Part shown: in pieces, positions 44,301 through 50,446 of the stretch
Layout: each line of letters starts with the position of its first letter
Numbering within the stretch: position 1 is the stretch's first letter
DNA from: Clostridiales bacterium
GTDB taxonomy: Bacteria > Bacillota > Desulfotomaculia > Desulfotomaculales > VENG01
DNA: 50,446 nucleotides
Assembly (NCBI GenBank): GCA_016278505.1
Contig: JADQBQ010000005.1
Span: 100,771-151,216 of the forward strand
Reading direction: 5' to 3'
Notes under the pieces: generated by a model
Seen by the model: the letters and a program-made list of their open reading frames with translations, nothing else
What the model was told of the DNA's origin: nothing
Databases searched by the model: none
Translations under genes and position numbers: made by a program

Positions 44301-44471
44301 ATCCTTGATATTAGTAAGCCCCTGCAAAACAACCCCGGCAAGATAATTGGCCAGAACTTTAGCCGCCTCTTCGCTATCAATGGGGCCTTTTTCAACTATG
44401 TACTCAGACGAATCTATATCATTTGAGATGAGCTTGTTAAGCACCTGCTCATAAATACCTGATTTTAGCAT
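41334..44471 (-). CDS. PLD-nuclease/SF2-helicase fusion with DUF3427
   Basis: A 1045-residue protein. After an N-terminal helical region comes a phospholipase-D-type nuclease domain with one HKD motif (RLHAKSYVFHRQ then GSSNLSGAA, about 230-250). An SF2 helicase follows with Walker A AATGTGKTVISAFDY, the DEAH-like box VDEFHHAAASSY, motif III GLTATPERMDG and motif VI QQLGRGLRLHEDKE. The last 300 residues (DUF3427) end in FLKKTNKMIVG. This architecture is found in helicase-nucleases of suspected phage-defence or DNA-repair function. GGTGG precedes the ATG. The co-transcribed Nudix gene follows after 3 bp. Confidence 0.92.
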   Translation of the reverse strand: MLKSGIYEQVLNKLISNDIDSSEYIVEKGPIDSEEAAKVLANYLAGVVLQGLTNIKDKGGQIGDQIAICNDLINTMVANSEDAALAGMTVDRRAQMLLAFLERQNSAYAVNKKAAIIRPATSIASSSLFTGSAYEPSMLSELKKEIISSDRIDMLVSFIKWSGLRIIIDELKEFTKRGKLRIITTSYMGATDVKAVERLKGLPNTEIKISYETRNTRLHAKSYVFHRQNGFSTAYVGSSNLSGAAISAGLEWNVKLTQKDQADIIKKIEATFETYWNDREFVSYHEGDRQALHRAIVAERHTGGENISFNFDITPYPYQSETLDQLEAERKVRGHWRNLVVAATGTGKTVISAFDYKRFCSEKRDRPARLLFVAHREEILKQSLACFRTVLKDPNFGELFVGGYSPGSIEHLFISIQTFNSRELDNHTSPDYYDYIIVDEFHHAAASSYQKLLTHYSPKILLGLTATPERMDGKSVLEYFDNRIAAEIRLPEAIDRKLLSPFQYFGVTDTVDLDTLRWSRGGYDRGDLSKVYTGNDARAKHVITSVNRYVTDINEVKGLGFCVSIEHAGYMASFFNHFGIPAMALSTLSGEEERKNAKMLLARGEINFIFVVDLYNEGVDIPEVNTILFLRPTESLTVFLQQLGRGLRLHEDKECLTVLDFIGQANRRYNFEDKFKALLINTTRGIQRDLREGFTGLPKGCFIQLEKKAQEYILGNIRSSLGRLSGFVTRLASFEEDTGETPTLAKFLEYYHLEAREFYGKKTSFSRLSVRAGIREDFKEPDEDVLQKALARLCAIDSRRWIEFLLKILQSEETTDESALTEAERKMLLMAHYTVWQKTLPGSGFNSRAESIKRIRQNTVMFEELVELLRYCYEKIDFVDQPVELGFNSPLDLHCTYTRDQILAALDYYTTDRMPAMREGVKYLPGKKLDVFFITLNKANKQYSPSTMYDDYSINEWLFHWQSQSTTAEHSPTGQRYINHRKNGSRVALFVREFKNDAAGAAPYTFLGLAQYVQHQGSKPMSIVWRLERPIPAKFLKKTNKMIVG

Positions 44472-44516
44472 TTTACCACCTTGTTTTTTCTGGAAACTAT
44501 TTAAAGCATGGGTTTA

Positions 44517-45755
44517 TTACAAACGTTTCGCCAAACGCTTGGCCAGCGCCAGCAGAGTAAAAGTGGGAGGAAGTCCCCACTCCGTTGGAAGCACTGAGCA
44601 ATCACAAACATACAAATTGTCATACTCCGTCTGCAAATTCGAATCAACTGCGCCGCCAATCCTTACAGAACCTCCAGGGTGGGCAGCAGTCCAGGCAGTA
44701 CGGAAAATTTTTTTGACCCCGGCATGCTCCAGTATTTTAGTGGCATGGGCCAATCCATTTTCCATTTTCCTTTTATCCTGATCGGTGAATTCTTTACGTA
44801 CATTTCCTTTTTTAGTAATTCGACCACCCAAACTGTCTCTAACCTTAACCATTATTGATACAGTTTTCCCATGGTCAAAAAGCCGGTGGAACCTGAGCGC
44901 TTGTGCTGTAAAAAGTTTATAAACCAGCCGGGGCAAAGTAATATCCGTGAGGATATAGCCCTCTTGCTTACAAATCATACCCGCGGCCATGGGAATTTCA
45001 TTTCCGGCTTGAATACCATCCCCTACTCCGTGGACAGTGATGATAGGATCACAAAAAAATCCTTCCGGCGTATTAATACCACTGTTGTTAAGGATTTGCG
45101 CGGAGGCAATGCCACCGGCCGCCAGCACTATTTTGGGAGCATAGACTTTTTGGTGGATACCGCTATCGATATATTCAACCCCAACAGCTTCCTTTCCGCT
45201 AAGGATTACCCTTTTAACATCAGCCCCATTTAACATTGCTGCACCGGCTTCAATTGCCTCAGTGATATATTCCGTTGCATTCCACTGTGCCTGATCAGGA
45301 AAATGCCCTGGAGCGCACTTGTCCTGGTAAATGAACTTGTCCAGCTTTCTCCAGGGATAACCAAGGCCAGTTGCACTTTGCATGATTTTTTTCGCAGACG
45401 GCCCAATTAGTTCATCCCTTAGAGGAGCAACCGGCAATTCCCTTCTTAATTCATCAAATTCCCCGGACAGGTCAATGCCGTACTGTAGAAAATATTCTTT
45501 CGGCGGCTCATAAGCTGTCCCATAATATAAAACAGATGTACCACCGGTTCGAATTCCTCTGACCAGGGTTTTGCCCTTTCCAATATACAGCATTTCCTTA
45601 TTTTTAAGCATGCTGGGGATATGGATGGAATAGTCCAGCTTCCCTTTTTCCATAATCAGCACTTTCTTTTTCCTTATGGCTAATTCACGTGCCACAGTCG
45701 CTCCTGCAGGACCTGTCCCCACAATAATGGCATCCCAGGCGTTCTTTGTGTTCAT
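44517..45755 (-). CDS. GMC-type FAD-dependent oxidoreductase
   Basis: A 412-residue flavoprotein with the FAD Rossmann motif IIVGTGPAGATVARELA (about residues 10-26), a middle substrate domain with VLAAGGIASAQILNNSG, and the C-terminal GMC_C block HPGGSVRIGGAVD and LPTEWGLPPTFTLLALAKRL. It oxidises an alcohol or hydroxylated substrate, which cannot be named. A TTGACA-N16-TATAGT promoter lies 49-76 bp upstream (45804-45831). That promoter is inside the 55-bp repeat flanking the IS element. The helicase gene is 45 bp downstream on the same strand. Confidence 0.85.
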   Translation of the reverse strand: MNTKNAWDAIIVGTGPAGATVARELAIRKKKVLIMEKGKLDYSIHIPSMLKNKEMLYIGKGKTLVRGIRTGGTSVLYYGTAYEPPKEYFLQYGIDLSGEFDELRRELPVAPLRDELIGPSAKKIMQSATGLGYPWRKLDKFIYQDKCAPGHFPDQAQWNATEYITEAIEAGAAMLNGADVKRVILSGKEAVGVEYIDSGIHQKVYAPKIVLAAGGIASAQILNNSGINTPEGFFCDPIITVHGVGDGIQAGNEIPMAAGMICKQEGYILTDITLPRLVYKLFTAQALRFHRLFDHGKTVSIMVKVRDSLGGRITKKGNVRKEFTDQDKRKMENGLAHATKILEHAGVKKIFRTAWTAAHPGGSVRIGGAVDSNLQTEYDNLYVCDCSVLPTEWGLPPTFTLLALAKRLAKRL

Positions 45756-45783
45756 TTAATCACGACCCCGTTTAGGAAGTTTC

Positions 45784-45838
45784 AAATGACGAATACAAAC
45801 CCAACTATACTTAAATTGGGGATATTGTCAATAACCCC
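45784..45838. repeat. Left copy of 55-bp direct repeat flanking the IS element
   Basis: Matches 47819-47873 with a single mismatch (G at 45791 against T at 47826). Each copy runs from AAATGAC to AATAACCCC. Long, variable target duplications are a known habit of IS1634-type elements. It carries the GMC promoter and an imperfect inverted repeat (GGGG-A-TATT / AATA-A-CCCC). Confidence 0.9.
45804..45831 (-). promoter_or_regulatory. Sigma-A promoter of the GMC oxidoreductase
   Basis: On the minus strand TTGACA (45831-45826) and TATAGT (45809-45804) are separated by 16 bp, a near-consensus pair. The predicted start is near 45797. The right copy of the repeat contains the same promoter at 47839-47866, pointing into the IS. 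Confidence 0.75.
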
Positions 45839-47818
45839 CCTAATTTCGCAGCACGTCTAATAACTTATTAGCCCGGAAGCATCGATTTCACTGATGATTC
45901 CGGGTAATTTTATTTTAATTTTTAGTCAAATTTGTGTTGATTAATGTTGATTTAATGGTGAAATATACTTATATATTTAATTTTCTTCGATGGGAGTCAT
46001 GCTCATGTTTCTCAGACAAGCGAAAAATAAAAAGACAGGACGCATTTATTTGTCCATCGTACACGGTTACCGTGACAAGGTGAGCAAGAAATCTCGGACA
46101 AAAACAATCAAATCTCTTGGCTACCTTGATGAGTTGGAAAAAGAATACGATGATCCGATAGCCTTCTTCGAGGCCAAGGTTAAACAAATGAATGACCAAC
46201 AAGCGTCGGACAAATTTGCTATAACCCTTCGTATCCGGAGCGAAGAACGAATTCAGAAGGATGCCACCAATCGCAAAAATCTCGGCTACGCTGCATTGAG
46301 CAAGATCTACCATGATCTTGGCATCCATACATTCCTCATCAATAGGCAACGCCATTCCAAAGAAAGTTATGATGCCAACAGTATCATGAAACTCTTGGTG
46401 TTCGCACGGCTACTTTACCCAGCTTCCAAAAAGAAAACGTATGAGAACAAGGAAGTGTTTTTCGAAAAAACGGACTTCTCACTGGATGATGTTTACCGAT
46501 GTCTTTCCTTCTTCAATAAACATAAGGATGCACTCCAGCTATGGATTCATGAACGGATCAAGCAACAATATGATCGGAATACCAGCCTAGTCTATTATGA
46601 TGTAACCAATTATTACTTCGAAATCGATGAACCGGATGAACTCCGAAAAAAAGGTGTCTCCAAAGAACATCGCCCCGATCCTATTGTGCAGATGGGGTTA
46701 TTTATGGACACGGATGGGATTCCGATTACATATGGCCTGCATCCTGGGAACATGCTCGACAAACAAACGCTGATTCCGATGCTTGGAAAAATACAACGCG
46801 ATTTTTCCCTGGGAAGAATCATTGTGGTGGCGGATAAAGGAATGACGACGGGGGACAACATCTGGTATACCCTCTCTGCCAAAAATGGCTATATGCTTAG
46901 TTATTCCATCCGTGGCGCAGACAGAAAATTCAAAGACTATGTACTGGACCAGCGAGATTACGTCTCCAAGAATGATGGGTTTAAGATTAAATCCAGACTT
47001 TATCCGCGGCAAATCACGGTGACTTCGAGAAACGGGAAGAAGATCAAGAAAACGGTGGATGAAAAGCAAGTTGTATTTTACAGCGAAAAATTTGCTTTAA
47101 AAGCCAAGGCGGAACGTGCTCCTGCGTTGGAAAAAGCAAAAAGTCTCATCCGCAATCCTTCCCAATATAGCCGGGCGACCTCCTATGGTGCAGCAAAATA
47201 TGTAAAAAATCTTACCTTTGATGCGAAAACAGGAGAGATTCTAAAGGGTACCAACCAGCTTCTTTTGAATGAAGAAAAGCTAAGGCAGGAAGAAGAACTT
47301 GATGGTTACTATGCGATTGTCACTAGCGAATACAAAGAATCCGACGAACGCATCATTGAAATATATAGAGGTCTTTGGAAAATCGAGGAGTCATTCAAGA
47401 TCACTAAGAGTGATTTTGAAAGCAGGCCGGTGTTCCTTTCCACCAAGGAACATATCGAAGCACATTTCCTAACCTGCTTCGTTTCGCTCGTGATCGCAAG
47501 GATATTGGAGCACCGCTTGAAGGGAAAGTATTCGGTAACTGCCCTATTGGAAAGTTTGAGAAGGGCTTCATGCAGTCATATCCAAGAGAATTATTATCTA
47601 TTTGATTACGTTAATGAAACGCTGAATGATATAGGCCAAGAATTCGGGATCGAATTTGACAAAAAATGCTTGCCATTAGGAGAAATTAAAAAAATTTTAG
47701 GAGAGGTCAAAAAAGGGTAATTAACACAACAACTTTCTGACAAACGAAAACAGCCAAGAATCCAGTAACCATATGGGTTCCAGGCTGTTTTTTCATCTAA
47801 TTTGCTGCAAAAGTCAAG
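45839..47818 (+). mobile_element. IS1634-type insertion sequence
   Basis: An element of about 1.98 kb with one transposase gene, bounded by the 55-bp direct repeats. The ends share an imperfect terminal inverted repeat centred on TTTCGCAGCA (left) and TTTTGCAGCA (right, complement). The exact ends are approximate. An internal hairpin (AACAGCC ... GGCTGTT, 47752-47793) lies after the transposase. The single mismatch between the flanking repeats suggests fairly recent insertion. Confidence 0.85.
46005..47720 (+). CDS. IS1634 family transposase
   Basis: A 571-residue DDE transposase of the IS4-like superfamily, IS1634 group. It starts MFLRQAKNKKTGRIYLSIVH and has the first Asp region in LVYYDVTNYYFEIDE, the second in IIVVADKGMTTGDN and the Y-(2)-R-(3)-E-(6)-K-type signature in YRGLWKIEESFKITKSDFE. 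The length is full and no frameshift is seen, so it may be active. I chose the ATG at 46005, with GGGAG 8 nt upstream; ATGs at 45990-45999 are alternatives. Codon use differs somewhat from neighbouring genes, as expected for a mobile gene. Confidence 0.93.
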   Translation: MFLRQAKNKKTGRIYLSIVHGYRDKVSKKSRTKTIKSLGYLDELEKEYDDPIAFFEAKVKQMNDQQASDKFAITLRIRSEERIQKDATNRKNLGYAALSKIYHDLGIHTFLINRQRHSKESYDANSIMKLLVFARLLYPASKKKTYENKEVFFEKTDFSLDDVYRCLSFFNKHKDALQLWIHERIKQQYDRNTSLVYYDVTNYYFEIDEPDELRKKGVSKEHRPDPIVQMGLFMDTDGIPITYGLHPGNMLDKQTLIPMLGKIQRDFSLGRIIVVADKGMTTGDNIWYTLSAKNGYMLSYSIRGADRKFKDYVLDQRDYVSKNDGFKIKSRLYPRQITVTSRNGKKIKKTVDEKQVVFYSEKFALKAKAERAPALEKAKSLIRNPSQYSRATSYGAAKYVKNLTFDAKTGEILKGTNQLLLNEEKLRQEEELDGYYAIVTSEYKESDERIIEIYRGLWKIEESFKITKSDFESRPVFLSTKEHIEAHFLTCFVSLVIARILEHRLKGKYSVTALLESLRRASCSHIQENYYLFDYVNETLNDIGQEFGIEFDKKCLPLGEIKKILGEVKKG

Positions 47819-47873
47819 AAATGACTAATACAAACCCAACTATACTTAAATTGGGGATATTGTCAATAACCCC
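47819..47873. repeat. Right copy of 55-bp direct repeat flanking the IS element
   Basis: Second copy of the sequence at 45784-45838, with one mismatch. Its duplicated promoter (47839-47866, minus) would fire into the 3' end of the IS and could make antisense RNA to the transposase. Confidence 0.9.
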
Positions 47874-47953
47874 GTCCTTATCATCCTCCAAATAGTTTAC
47901 ATTTCAGAAAAGGGATACCATAAAATCTGGCGAATATTCTCACAAAAGGAACT

Positions 47954-47976
47954 AGCCCACACCTACGATGTGGGCT
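47954..47976 (+). terminator. Hairpin, probable terminator
   Basis: AGCCCACA and TGTGGGCT form an 8-bp perfect stem around CCTACGA, followed after four bases by ATATTTTT. It lies between the IS and the DUF2726 gene and may insulate the latter. Confidence 0.55.
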
Positions 47977-48049
47977 CCATATTTTTCTGAGGACTTCGAC
48001 AAAACACGACCATTTCTGCACCCCAAAAAACATAGAGAGGAGATTCAAG

Positions 48050-48610
48050 ATGTCAACTATTCTCATAACACTTCTAATCTTAGGTATTTTAGTTTTAATT
48101 TTGTATTACACCGGGACCCTGAAAAAATTGCTTAAACGACCAGAAGTAAAAGAAGTGCAGCTGCCATATAAAAAAAGAACATATCTGCTAACCAAGGCTG
48201 AACGGTCATTCTACGAGGTTTTGAACTCCATAGCAAAAAAGCAAAACCTTAAAGTATTTACGAAAGTCCGAATTGCCGATTTGCTTTACCTCCCTAAAAA
48301 AGTGAATAACCGAACGTCCTATCAAAACCGGATTAATTCAAAACATATTGACTTTGTTATTTGCGATACCGTGCATATCATGCCGCTCATTGCCGTTGAA
48401 TTGGATGACTCCTCACACCAACAAGCAAAAAGGGTACACCGGGACGAGTTTGTGAACAAGGCTTTTAAGAATGCGGGGCTTCCCCTTCTACGCATACCCG
48501 TCAAACAGTCATATAGTGTTATTGAGTTAACGGGGGAGATTGATAGCATTCTGAGCCCTGCACAAAATGAAGTTGCTGCGGCTTCCGAGCAGGTCAAGAC
48601 AAGGACCTAA
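48050..48610 (+). CDS. DUF2726 protein with N-terminal membrane anchor
   Basis: A 186-residue protein with one N-terminal membrane helix (ILITLLILGILVLILYY) and a DUF2726 domain from about residue 45: LTKAERSFYEVLNSIA, KVRIADLLYLPK, HIDFVICD, LIAVELDDSSH and FKNAGLPLLRIPVK. DUF2726 has a restriction-endonuclease-like fold. The D...ELDDSSH pattern recalls a PD-(D/E)xK-type core, so it may cut nucleic acid near the membrane, but activity is unproven. GAGGAG lies 7 nt before the ATG. It stands alone between the IS and a structured intergenic segment. Confidence 0.85.
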   Translation: MSTILITLLILGILVLILYYTGTLKKLLKRPEVKEVQLPYKKRTYLLTKAERSFYEVLNSIAKKQNLKVFTKVRIADLLYLPKKVNNRTSYQNRINSKHIDFVICDTVHIMPLIAVELDDSSHQQAKRVHRDEFVNKAFKNAGLPLLRIPVKQSYSVIELTGEIDSILSPAQNEVAAASEQVKTRT

Positions 48611-48979
48611 ACTATAGGGTACAAGCAGAGTAAAGGGTGCTTAAGCATGATTTACTCTGCTCATGGACAATAATTCCCTGGTCGGTCGCTTTCCCTCCGA
48701 CAGCCTGGAGCCCGATGCACATACCTCACAGGGCAATTATCTATTAAAGGTATTAACTAATTGGCGCCTAACATAATTCCTTGCTTAATGTTTAAGGTAT
48801 CATACACTATTAGGGCTACGGAACGAATAAAGGAATAAGTTAAATCCTGTGGAAACTGGGACAAAACTTGGATTGGTTTATCGGAACTCCACCCTTGTTA
48901 TTACTTTTCAACCCAGTAAGACCCGTCGCGTTAAGTTACAGGATATGGTATAATTTTCGTAATAGTGGAGGTGGCATAA
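48611..48979. other. Intergenic region with nested inverted repeats
   Basis: No gene is visible. GCAGAGTAAA (48625-48634) and TTTACTCTGC (48651-48660) form a 10-bp stem whose interior is the palindrome TGCTTAAGCA. ATAATTCCCTG (48670-48680) pairs with CAGGGCAATTAT (48729-48740), one base bulged, and encloses a smaller stem GTCGG/CCGAC (48681-48701). The arrangement suggests a structured RNA, a small non-autonomous element or a double terminator. From 48741 to the VapBC promoter nothing else stands out. Confidence 0.5.
48946..48954 (+). promoter_or_regulatory. Extended -10 promoter of the VapBC-type operon
   Basis: TGGTATAAT is an extended -10 (TGnTATAAT) 25 bp before the antitoxin ATG, with GGAGGTGG as ribosome-binding site. 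No good -35 is seen, as is common with extended -10 promoters. Confidence 0.6.
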
Positions 48980-49228
48980 ATGGCCGTGGATAAGCTCGTT
49001 GAGGAAATACGAAAATTAACCCGAAAACAAAAAACCGAGTTGTTTTACAAATTAGGCCTTAAATTAAACCAAGATCTCGAAAATAGTGAACAATTCCAGA
49101 CTAGAACTCCTGGCACCAGCGGAAAAGACCTTCTAAAATTTGCTGGCAGCATTGATAAATTGGATCTGAATAATATCCAAAAAGCCATCAAAAATGAATG
49201 TGGAAGGATAGATCATGATGAGTGGTAA
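48980..49228 (+). CDS. Antitoxin of a VapBC-type module
   Basis: An 82-residue acidic, helical protein, MAVDKLVEEIRKLTRKQKTE..., ending NECGRIDHDEW. It precedes and overlaps (14 bp) a PIN-domain toxin gene, the standard antitoxin-toxin order. The N-terminus is not a clear ribbon-helix-helix or AbrB fold, and the C-terminal tail would be the toxin-binding part. The identification rests on position and size. GGAGGTGG lies upstream of the ATG. Confidence 0.75.
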   Translation: MAVDKLVEEIRKLTRKQKTELFYKLGLKLNQDLENSEQFQTRTPGTSGKDLLKFAGSIDKLDLNNIQKAIKNECGRIDHDEW

Positions 49229-49607
49229 ATATCTACTTGACACAAATATAGTTATTGCCCTATTCGCCGAGGATGCCATTGTAATAAATTACTTAAGTAA
49301 AGCTGCTCACGTATTTATCCCTTCTATAGTTATTGGAGAACTTTATTATGGAGCTTATAATTCCCACCGTACGGAACAAAATTTATCACAACTAAGGAGT
49401 TTTACCCGGGAAAATACTATAATTCCATGCAACGAATTAACTGCTCAATACTATGGTCAAATTAAATACGACTTAAAAAAGAAGGGACGTCCAATTCCAG
49501 AGAATGACCTTTGGATTGCTGCACTTGGCAAGCAATATGGTATAACCCTTGTTTCACGAGATACTCATTTTAGTAATATTGATGAGTTGGGGCTTGAGAC
49601 CTGGTAA
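49215..49607 (+). CDS. vapC: VapC-type PIN-domain ribonuclease toxin
   Basis: A 130-residue PIN-domain protein. Acidic catalytic residues are visible in YLLDTNIVIALF (D9), VIGELYYGAY (E42 region), ENDLWIAALG (D98 region) and LVSRDTHFSNID (D115 region). VapC toxins cleave RNA, often initiator tRNA or rRNA, when free of antitoxin. The ATG at 49215 overlaps the antitoxin end; a second ATG follows at once. The length is normal and nothing suggests inactivation. The gene is near mobile elements, as is usual for such modules. Confidence 0.93.
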   Translation: MMSGKYLLDTNIVIALFAEDAIVINYLSKAAHVFIPSIVIGELYYGAYNSHRTEQNLSQLRSFTRENTIIPCNELTAQYYGQIKYDLKKKGRPIPENDLWIAALGKQYGITLVSRDTHFSNIDELGLETW

Positions 49608-50178
49608 ACACACAACTTACATAATCTGCAGCACTTTGCCCAAAAGTTATTCGAGATCATGGCTTTCGACCGGTTTTACAACCCGCTTTGTTTCCAGTTA
49701 CTTCATAACTGCTACGATTACAATTACAGAAATCAGTGCTGAGTTTATGGATAGAACAAAACCGCTAGCGCGGTGGTTTATTTACAATTCAATTCAGATA
49801 AGATATTATAAATATGAAATTGACATAGGCAATATCGAAAAAGGTCGAAAATGATTGAAATCCCATAGACGGCCTTGCCAAAGTCAATGTTTTCTAAATC
49901 CCTCGGTTTCGTTCTATCCGAATTATCTAAAGTTTGCTGATACCGTTTAAAATTAAATTCGATAAAAAAATGATTCCTGGTGCAATGATAAAAGCACCGG
50001 GTTTTTTAGGCTAAACTTCAGATAATTCTCTATGGATAATGCGAAGTAAATACAACTTGATTCTCTTCATAGAATAATCCACTTGACCTTCTCACTTATT
50101 AATTAAATTAAAAAATTTAGGATTCTACATATCCCTACAGGAACCGCCCCTCTGGTTCTACCTAAAGATTTCAGTAGT
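49608..50178. other. Intergenic region without a confident gene
   Basis: About 570 bp of AT-rich sequence. Short reading frames occur but none has a ribosome-binding site and recognisable content. A hairpin ACCGC-TAGC-GCGGT lies near 49771-49784, and the terminator at 49976-50007 is the only clear signal. Confidence 0.6.
49976..50007 (+). terminator. Rho-independent terminator
   Basis: CCTGGTGC and GCACCGGG pair over 8 bp (one G-T), followed by six T. It is 369 bp beyond vapC, the only intact plus-strand gene upstream. Confidence 0.8.
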
Positions 50179-50391
50179 TTATAATACTGGCACAGGGTCC
50201 ATATTTTCATAGATGTTAAATATATTGTAGAATATCCCCTCAAAATAATTATACACATCATGAAAGTTTAACTTTAGCGCATTATAATCTATTGCAAAAC
50301 TTGTATTCTCATCCCCAATTTTTTGAGTATCTGTATACTCTTTATTATAGGGATATCTAAAAACCATTGAACTTGGGTCAATACTGTTCAA
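50179..50391 (-). pseudogene. C-terminal fragment of an interrupted gene
   Basis: A reading frame of about 70 residues: SIDPSSMVFRYPYNKEYTDT, then ENTSFAIDYNALKLNFHDVY and NYFEGIFYNIFNIYENMD. It has the composition of a real protein C-terminus. The DPSSMVFRYP block followed by helices resembles the end of HEPN-like or other accessory-gene proteins, but I do not assign a family. Upstream it is cut by a stop at the junction with an IS-like end at 50392, and no start with a ribosome-binding site is present. It is probably a gene split by insertion, with the 5' part outside the window. Confidence 0.5.
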
Positions 50392-50446
50392 TGACTATAC
50401 CCCAGTTTGATGGACACGGTAAATGGCTGGTACAATAAAACCAACC
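50392..50446 (+). mobile_element. Left end of an IS150-type (IS3 family) element, continuing beyond the window
   Basis: From 50392 the sequence reads TGACTATACCCCAGTTTGAT then GGACACGGTAAATGGCTGG. It closely follows the IS150 left-end pattern as I remember it (TG-ACT--ACCC-A-TTTG-TGGAC---AAATGG). It starts exactly where the minus-strand reading frame is broken. Only 55 bp are visible, so no transposase can be seen. Confidence 0.55.

Noticed and set aside
47881-48066. Minus-strand frame of 61 codons beside the IS
   Set aside because: Spans the hairpin at 47954 and the DUF2726 RBS, with no recognisable content.
48666-48740. 6S RNA, T-box or SRP RNA in the structured gap
   Set aside because: Checked against the consensus motifs I know on both strands; the hairpins are too short and signature bases are absent.
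1-50446. CRISPR arrays, tRNA or rRNA genes
   Set aside because: No regularly spaced repeats, no cloverleaf-like sequence and no conserved rRNA segment were recognised by eye.

Overview
The window looks like a chromosomal segment of an anaerobic, spore-forming Firmicute of the Desulfotomaculum/Peptococcaceae type. Three things point there: an NAD(P)-linked multisubunit [FeFe] hydrogenase operon, an FprA-type flavodiiron protein, and spore-coat-like four-helix proteins (DUF2935, DUF3231, a broken CotF-like gene). Shine-Dalgarno sites are strong and GTG/TTG starts are frequent. The placement is an inference from gene content; no rRNA or other phylogenetic marker is present.

Layout. 1-3362 (minus): recQ, two flavodoxin-fold oxidoreductases and the 5' part of a flavoredoxin-like flavin reductase. 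3585-11616: a lipoprotein, a membrane-anchored MutS-like ATPase behind a small Cys-rich protein, an orphan c-di-GMP-I-like riboswitch with terminator, a chemoreceptor, and a DUF3999/DUF2339 envelope pair. 11874-16243: DUF2935 protein, NCS2 permease, preQ1 riboswitch plus YhhQ transporter, rhodanese lipoprotein, an MpsC/DUF2294 protein next to a beta-carbonic-anhydrase-like protein, and a frameshifted coat-protein remnant. 16395-24290: an RND efflux pair and a MoxR/DUF58/DUF4129 operon. 24293-28632 (minus): VTT membrane protein, histidine-kinase remnant, MscS channel, and a metal cassette (HMA chaperone, P1B ATPase with a CPG motif, small thioredoxin).

28924-36789 is the most interesting part. 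A sigma-54 activator whose sensor half is built from ferredoxin and [Fe]-hydrogenase-like domains lies directly upstream of a three-gene hydrogenase operon: a NuoE-like subunit, a NuoF-like subunit fused to a GltD/NfnB-like NAD(P)H oxidoreductase, and HydA. Between them, a -24/-12 promoter match uses the U-tract of the activator's terminator as its spacer, with palindromes upstream and at the predicted start. This suggests a self-contained redox- or H2-responsive circuit controlling an unusual, possibly bifurcating hydrogenase.

36864-45755: winged-helix protein, DUF3231 protein, GGDEF protein, flavodiiron protein, then a minus-strand set of GMC oxidoreductase, PLD-nuclease/SF2-helicase (DUF3427) and Nudix hydrolase. 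The last two are 3 bp apart and could be a defence or repair module. An IS1634-type element (45839-47818) sits upstream of the GMC gene. It is flanked by an approximately 55-bp direct repeat that carries the GMC promoter, so insertion duplicated the promoter.

47954-50446: DUF2726 protein, an unexplained segment of nested inverted repeats, a VapBC-type toxin-antitoxin pair, and at the right edge an open reading frame cut by what looks like the left end of an IS150-type IS3-family element.
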